Shown here: positions 60,023-64,000 of the stretch, one piece after another
Layout of the letters: the number at the start of each line of letters is the position of its first letter
Position numbering within the stretch: the stretch's first letter is position 1
Source: Thioclava sp. JE_KL1
Lineage (GTDB): Bacteria; Pseudomonadota; Alphaproteobacteria; Rhodobacterales; Rhodobacteraceae
Assembly (NCBI RefSeq): GCF_009296265.1
Contig: NZ_WBJS01000004.1
Location: forward strand, 62,001-126,000
Reading direction: 5' to 3'
DNA: 64,000 nt
Translations under genes and position numbers: made by a program
The notes under the pieces: model-generated
Told to the model about the DNA's origin: nothing
What the model saw: only the letters and a program-made list of their open reading frames with translations
Databases searched by the model: none

Positions 60023-60136
60023 GGCAAATGCCTCCGCGCCTCACTTGGCCCCTATCTAGGCCGCGTTGCCGGGGGTGGTCAAATGGCAAACGTGCAAGGC
60101 GCACGTCGTGCCCAGAAACCTAAGCCCCTTCTCCTT

Positions 60137-60237
60137 GATGAAAATATCCCGGGGGGCTCCCACAGGGAGCGGGGGCAGCGCCCCCTCTTTGTTGATCGAC
60201 TGTCGCCCTACGGCAACGGGGGCAGCGCCCCCTGCCC
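60137..60237 (-). repeat. Intergenic GC-hairpin/ATATTT repeat, copy 3 (double hairpin)
   Basis: On the minus strand two hairpins built on GGGGGCGCTGCCCCC (60232-60218 and about 60185-60171) are followed by CCCCCCGGGATATTTTCATC (about 60156-60137). It occupies the 218-base gap between the ABC ATPase stop and trkA start, and is the fullest copy in the window. Confidence 0.6.
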
Positions 60238-60240
60238 GGT

Positions 60241-61332
60241 TCACCGGAACAGAACCAGCGCCCCGGGCGACCATGCGACGCGGGTGCGGGTGCCGACCTC
60301 CAGCACGGGCCGCCCGAAGACGTTGCGCATCGAAATGCGGACCGGTTTTTCGGTGCCGTCGAGGCGCACGTCGTAATAGGTCATGTCGCCATAATAGACG
60401 ACCTCGTCGATCGTGCCGGGCGCTTCGCGGTCCGAGGCCTGTTGACCTTCGTAAAGGAGCGTTAGGGTTTCCGGCCGGAAGCCCACCGCCGCGCCGTCGC
60501 CAGCGGGCGCGCTCGAAATCTGGCTCGGCGCGACTTCGAGCCGACCGAGTCCTGCGACCTCGGCCGTCACCGCATCGCCCGGCCCGTCCGTCACCGAGGC
60601 GGGCAGAAAATTCATCACCCCGATGAAATCGGCCACACGGCGCGAATTCGGGCGACCATAAAGCACTTCCGGATCGGCGAGCTGGGCGATCTCGCCCTCG
60701 AACATCACCGCGATCCGGTCCGACATGACCAGCGCCTCTTCCTGATCGTGGGTCACCAGAACGAAGGTGATCCCGACCTCGCGCTGCAGCTTGATCAGCT
60801 CGACCTGCATCTGCTCGCGGATCTTGCGGTCGAGCGCGGAAAGCGGCTCATCGAGCAGCAAAACCTTAGGCTTAAGGATCAGCGCACGGGCCAACGCCAC
60901 GCGCTGGCGCTGGCCGCCCGAGAGCGCATGGGCCGCACGAGTGCCATAGCCGGAAAGCCCGACCATCTCGAGCGCTTCCTCGACCAGCTTGGCCTTCTCC
61001 GATTTCGAGCGCGGATCGCGGCGCAGGCCGAAACCCACATTCTCGGCCACGCTCAGATGCGGGAAGATCGCGTAGGACTGGAACACCATATTGGTGGGCC
61101 GCTTGTTCGGCGGCACGCCCACCATCGTCTTGCCGTCGATCAGCACCGCGCCTGAGGAAATCTCCTCGAACCCCGCGATGGTGCGCAGAAGCGTGGTCTT
61201 GCCACAGCCCGACGGACCGAGCAGCGAGAAGAACTCGCCCGCGCGTATCTCGGCGGTGATGCCGCGCAGCGCGTGATAATCGCCGTAATATTTATGAACG
61301 TCCTGAAAGGCGATCATCGGTTTATCGGTCAC
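60241..61332 (-). CDS. ABC transporter ATP-binding protein (PotA-like)
   Basis: The 363-residue ATPase has Walker A GPSGCGKTT, Q-loop FQSYAIFPHLSV, signature LSGGQRQRVALARAL, Walker B VLLLDEPLSALD and a C-terminal TOBE domain (about 275-363). It belongs to the polyamine/iron/opine importer class. The start is GTG 61332, overlapping the stop of the permease gene (GTGA) with GGAGG upstream, showing coupling. The substrate is not visible; polyamine is the family default. Confidence 0.88.
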   Translation of the reverse strand: MTDKPMIAFQDVHKYYGDYHALRGITAEIRAGEFFSLLGPSGCGKTTLLRTIAGFEEISSGAVLIDGKTMVGVPPNKRPTNMVFQSYAIFPHLSVAENVGFGLRRDPRSKSEKAKLVEEALEMVGLSGYGTRAAHALSGGQRQRVALARALILKPKVLLLDEPLSALDRKIREQMQVELIKLQREVGITFVLVTHDQEEALVMSDRIAVMFEGEIAQLADPEVLYGRPNSRRVADFIGVMNFLPASVTDGPGDAVTAEVAGLGRLEVAPSQISSAPAGDGAAVGFRPETLTLLYEGQQASDREAPGTIDEVVYYGDMTYYDVRLDGTEKPVRISMRNVFGRPVLEVGTRTRVAWSPGALVLFR

Positions 61333-62138
61333 AGGAAACCTCCGGTATCCTTGGCGCCAGTCCGTTTGACCCCGCGCCGGCGGAAGAATTCGGCCACGCT
61401 CAGAAGCAGGATCGAGGCCGCGACGAGGCAGGTGCCAAGCGCCATGATGACCGGGATCGCCGAGGGGAAACGCAGCTGGGAAAAGATATAGGTGGGCAGC
61501 GTGGGCTGGTTGCCCGCGAGGAAGAAGGCCACGATGAACTCGTCGAGCGAGATCGTGAAAGAGATCAGGAAGGCCGAGATGATGCCCGGCATCACCAGCG
61601 GCAGAACGATCAGCCGGAAGGTGGACATGCGGGTTTCGCCCAGATCGACCGCTGCCTCTTCCAGCGACTGATCCAGCGTCGCGAAAGCCGTTTGCAGCAC
61701 CGCGATCGCATAGGGCAGCGAGATAATGACATGGCCCAAGATCACCGTCGCGATCGACAGGTTCACCTTCAACACTTCGAGCATCACCAGAAGCAGCGAC
61801 ATACCCATCAGGATATCGGGCAGGACCATCGGCAGCAGGATCAGCCCCATGATCCCGCCCTTGCCTTTGAAGCGGTAGCGCGTCGAGGCGCGGGCGGCGA
61901 AAATCGCAAGGATCGTGGCCCCCGCCGAGGAGGTCAGCGCGATGATCAGCGAATTCGACAGTGCGTGGCGCAGCGTGTCGTTCTCGGCCATCTTCGCGAA
62001 CCAGTCGGTCGTGAAGCCCTTCAGCGGGAAAGCGATGATCGTGCCGTCATTGAAGGCAAACAGCGGCAGCAGGAAGATCGGCGCATAGAGGAAGATCAGG
62101 TAGGCGATCGCGTAAATCTTGAGGGACGGGATTTTCAT
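61329..62138 (-). CDS. ABC transporter permease (PotC-like)
   Basis: The 269-residue inner-membrane protein has six predicted helices and the cytoplasmic EAA loop EEAAVDLGETRMSTFRLIVL that docks on the ATPase. ATG 62138 lies 7 bases after the partner permease stop; an upstream TTG is less likely. It pairs with the gene upstream to form a heterodimeric pore. Confidence 0.88.
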   Translation of the reverse strand: MKIPSLKIYAIAYLIFLYAPIFLLPLFAFNDGTIIAFPLKGFTTDWFAKMAENDTLRHALSNSLIIALTSSAGATILAIFAARASTRYRFKGKGGIMGLILLPMVLPDILMGMSLLLVMLEVLKVNLSIATVILGHVIISLPYAIAVLQTAFATLDQSLEEAAVDLGETRMSTFRLIVLPLVMPGIISAFLISFTISLDEFIVAFFLAGNQPTLPTYIFSQLRFPSAIPVIMALGTCLVAASILLLSVAEFFRRRGVKRTGAKDTGGFL

Positions 62139-62145
62139 GCGCGGC

Positions 62146-63042
62146 TCACTTTCCAACCTTCAGGAAGCGGCGGTTGAGCCACAGGAACACCAGCGACAGC
62201 GCAGCGACCACCAGAAGCGAGCTGACCGCGATGGCCGAACCCATGGGCCGGTTGTCCAGCGGCAGCATCTGCGCCTGAATGAGGTTCGCGACCATCGGCA
62301 TCTTGCCGCCCCCGATCAGCTCGGGCGTGACGTAATCGCCGACCGTCGGAATGAAGACGATCAGGGTCGCAGCCACCACGCCCGGCATCGCCAAGGGCAG
62401 CGTCACACGCAGGAAGGTGCGCCAGCGGCTCTCGCCCAGATCCTGCCCCGCCTCCAGGAGCGACCGGTCGATCTTCTCGAGGCTCACGAAGATCGGCAGG
62501 ATTGCGAAGGGCGCATAGGCATGGGCCAGAGTCAGCGCGATCGCCCCCACGGAGTTCAGCATCTGCAGCGGGTCCGCGATCAGCCCGTTCGGCCCGATGA
62601 TCCCGATACTTTCCAGAGCCGAGTTGATCACGCCGTTATAGCCAAGGATCACCTTCCACAGGAACACGCGGATCAGATAGGAGGTCCAGAACGGGATGGT
62701 GATCAGGAAGATCCACCGCGCCTTCTGGTTCGGTGCGAGACCGAAGCTCAGATAATAGGCAATCGGGAAGGCCAGCGCGACCGTGATCAGTGTCACCAGC
62801 CCCGCAACGAAAAGAGAGCGGACCAGAATCACGCGAAAGATCGGATCGGTCCATGTCGCGATGTAATTCTGCAGGGTGAATTCATGCACCACCGTCAGAT
62901 AGCCGTCCTGGAAGAAGGAATAGGCAAGGATCGTGACCAGCGGCGCGGCCAGCAAAAGAACGGCATAGAGGAAGGGCGGCGAGATCAACGCATAGCCCTG
63001 CGCGGACTCGCTGCGCAGCCAGCTCTCCCCTTTACCCGCCAT
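62146..63042 (-). CDS. ABC transporter permease (PotB-like)
   Basis: The 298-residue permease has six predicted helices and the EAA loop LEAGQDLGESRWRTFLRVTL near residue 200. The N-terminal part PPFLYAVLLLAAPLVTILAYS is the first helix. GGGAGAG precedes the ATG. It is the first gene of the transporter operon; no substrate-binding protein gene is present on either side within the window. Confidence 0.88.
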   Translation of the reverse strand: MAGKGESWLRSESAQGYALISPPFLYAVLLLAAPLVTILAYSFFQDGYLTVVHEFTLQNYIATWTDPIFRVILVRSLFVAGLVTLITVALAFPIAYYLSFGLAPNQKARWIFLITIPFWTSYLIRVFLWKVILGYNGVINSALESIGIIGPNGLIADPLQMLNSVGAIALTLAHAYAPFAILPIFVSLEKIDRSLLEAGQDLGESRWRTFLRVTLPLAMPGVVAATLIVFIPTVGDYVTPELIGGGKMPMVANLIQAQMLPLDNRPMGSAIAVSSLLVVAALSLVFLWLNRRFLKVGK

Positions 63043-63205
63043 CCATCTCTCCCGATTTGCACCCGTCTCGGGCGTCGTTGGATGTCACGAAAGCACAAGG
63101 GCGCGGGCGTGAAAAGAGGGCAAGCGCCCCTACTCGCGTAAGGGCAAGGCAGGTGCCGTAAATTTGTGCAGCACGCTTCGGCGGCGATGCGTGAGGCTTC
63201 GGCCC

Positions 63206-64000
63206 TCAGACCGGCAGATCGTCGGGCATCCGCTCCAGCAGCCCCGTCAGCGTGCGCAGAGCCGAGCGGAAACGCTCCTCCGGCACCGAGCCCGCCATCG
63301 CGATGCGCACCGCGTTGGGCGCCTGCCCGTCCTGCACGACATATTCGTCGGCCGAGCGCAGCAGCACGCCTTCCATTTCCGCCATGCGCGCGAAGGTGGA
63401 GCCGCGCCAGCCCATCGGGAGTTTCAGCCAGAGGAAGCTCAGCCCCGGCAGCCAGTTGAAATCCTGACCCGCCAGCGATTGCACCGTCATCTGCAGCCGC
63501 CGCCCCATCTCCTCCTGCGCGGCGTAACGCAGGCGCATCGCCTCGCCGCTCTCGAACAGCAGCGCCACCATGTCGGTGATCGGACGCGCGAGGCCGAAGA
63601 AACTGTGCTGGGCGGCCAACCGCCCCACCTCGCCCATGCCCTCGGGCGCTGCGACGATGCCGAACCGCATACCCGCCGAGATCGTCTTCGACAGCGAGGT
63701 GACATGCCAGCTGCGCTCCGGCGCGATCACGCGGAAGCTCGGCAGGCCGGTGACCGGCGCGGTGTAGCAATCGTCCTCGATGATCTGCAGATCGTGGCGG
63801 CGCGCGACCTCGGCCAGCGCTTCGCGGCGCGCGGCGTCCATCCGGCCCGCCGTGGGGTTCTGTGCATCGGGCGTGATGCAGACGATCTGGCCGCCATGTT
63901 TGCGACAGGCCGCGTCGAGCGCATCGGGGATCATGCCCTGCGCGTCGATCGCGACCGGATGCACCTCGGCCCGGTTGAGCCGCGCCGCGTGCCGGAAGCC
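63206..64000 (-). CDS. PLP-dependent aminotransferase-fold protein, probably MocR/GntR regulator (5' truncated)
   Basis: About 265 C-terminal residues are visible; the frame runs to the window edge without a start. ITPDAQNPTAGRMD and SLSKTISAGMRFG (with the PLP-binding Lys) define a fold-type I aminotransferase domain. IIEDDCYTAP supplies the conserved Asp. Divergence near the end and the absence of a tight substrate-site pattern suit a MocR-type regulator, whose N-terminal helix-turn-helix would lie outside. A true aminotransferase is the alternative. It is upstream of, and in line with, the PotABC-like genes. Confidence 0.7.
   Translation of the reverse strand, partial: GFRHAARLNRAEVHPVAIDAQGMIPDALDAACRKHGGQIVCITPDAQNPTAGRMDAARREALAEVARRHDLQIIEDDCYTAPVTGLPSFRVIAPERSWHVTSLSKTISAGMRFGIVAAPEGMGEVGRLAAQHSFFGLARPITDMVALLFESGEAMRLRYAAQEEMGRRLQMTVQSLAGQDFNWLPGLSFLWLKLPMGWRGSTFARMAEMEGVLLRSADEYVVQDGQAPNAVRIAMAGSVPEERFRSALRTLTGLLERMPDDLPV

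Noticed and set aside
58064-60376. A 770-codon plus-strand frame across trkH and trkA
   Set aside because: It opposes two conserved genes and has low-complexity Arg/Asp/His composition.
63100-63150. Fourth copy of the intergenic repeat before the PotB-like gene
   Set aside because: Only a decayed GGGC-AAGC-GCCC hairpin is present and the CCCGGGATATTT part is missing.

Overview
The window is GC-rich, densely coded DNA from an alphaproteobacterium, most likely a Rhodobacterales (Rhodobacteraceae/Paracoccaceae) species able to grow on CO2 with reduced sulfur. Three things point there: the trkA-trkH-hfq-hflX and rpsB-tsf gene orders, the single-domain 77-residue Hfq, and a non-carboxysomal form IA RuBisCO operon joined to persulfide/sulfur genes. 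A Thioclava- or Rhodovulum-like organism would fit, but this is inference from gene content and not a sequence match. No tRNA, rRNA, CRISPR array, insertion sequence or prophage gene was seen.

Layout. (1) 1-9.6 kb, plus strand: a type I secretion island. It holds the 3' part of a giant RTX haem peroxidase, a terminator, then an exporter ATPase, a second RTX protein with an N-terminal hydrophobic segment, and an HlyD-type adaptor. (2) 9.6-18.2 kb: a penicillin-acylase-family hydrolase (-), a 3-hydroxyisobutyrate-dehydrogenase-like enzyme (+), a small IMPACT-type protein (+), and a coupled membrane-lipid pair (-) of MprF followed by a DedA-PAP2-LssY fusion. (3) 18.4-31.2 kb: glycogen metabolism, with an alpha-glucosidase (-) divergent from glgP-glgB-glgC-glgA-glgX-pgm (+). 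(4) 31.3-33.2 kb (-): cbbR and a quinone oxidoreductase. (5) 33.3-45.2 kb (+): the Calvin cycle operon cbbF-P-T-G-A-L-S-Q-O-E. (6) 45.3-52.3 kb (+): two exported metallo-beta-lactamase-fold proteins and a thioredoxin-like protein, then cbbZ and cbbY, then a Blh-type metallohydrolase, a DUF442 sulfurtransferase and a SulP anion transporter. (7) 52.5-53.3 kb (+): a LuxR-type regulator without a synthase. (8) 53.3-60.0 kb (-): tsf, rpsB, hflX, hfq, trkH, trkA. (9) 60.2-64 kb (-): a PotABC-like ABC transporter lacking a binding protein, and the C-terminal part of a MocR/aminotransferase-fold protein cut by the window edge.

How the parts work together. The cbb operon makes and regenerates ribulose-1,5-bisphosphate, fixes CO2, and carries its RuBisCO activase (CbbQO) and two repair phosphatases (CbbZ, CbbY). 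The neighbouring glg operon can store the fixed carbon. The gene set inserted between cbbE and cbbZ starts with its own promoter-like sequence, whose -10 overlaps an ATTC-N8-GAAT dyad. That is the type of site I associate with persulfide-sensing ArsR repressors of the SqrR/BigR group. One of its two exported metallo-beta-lactamase proteins has lost the first metal motif and carries a CxxC pair. This sulfur-linked insertion into a carbon-fixation operon is the best candidate here for an undescribed system.

Other points of interest are a GC-hairpin/ATATTT intergenic repeat in three copies, a perfect 21-bp palindrome between convergent genes, a structured rpsB leader, and a LuxR protein with an altered ligand pocket.
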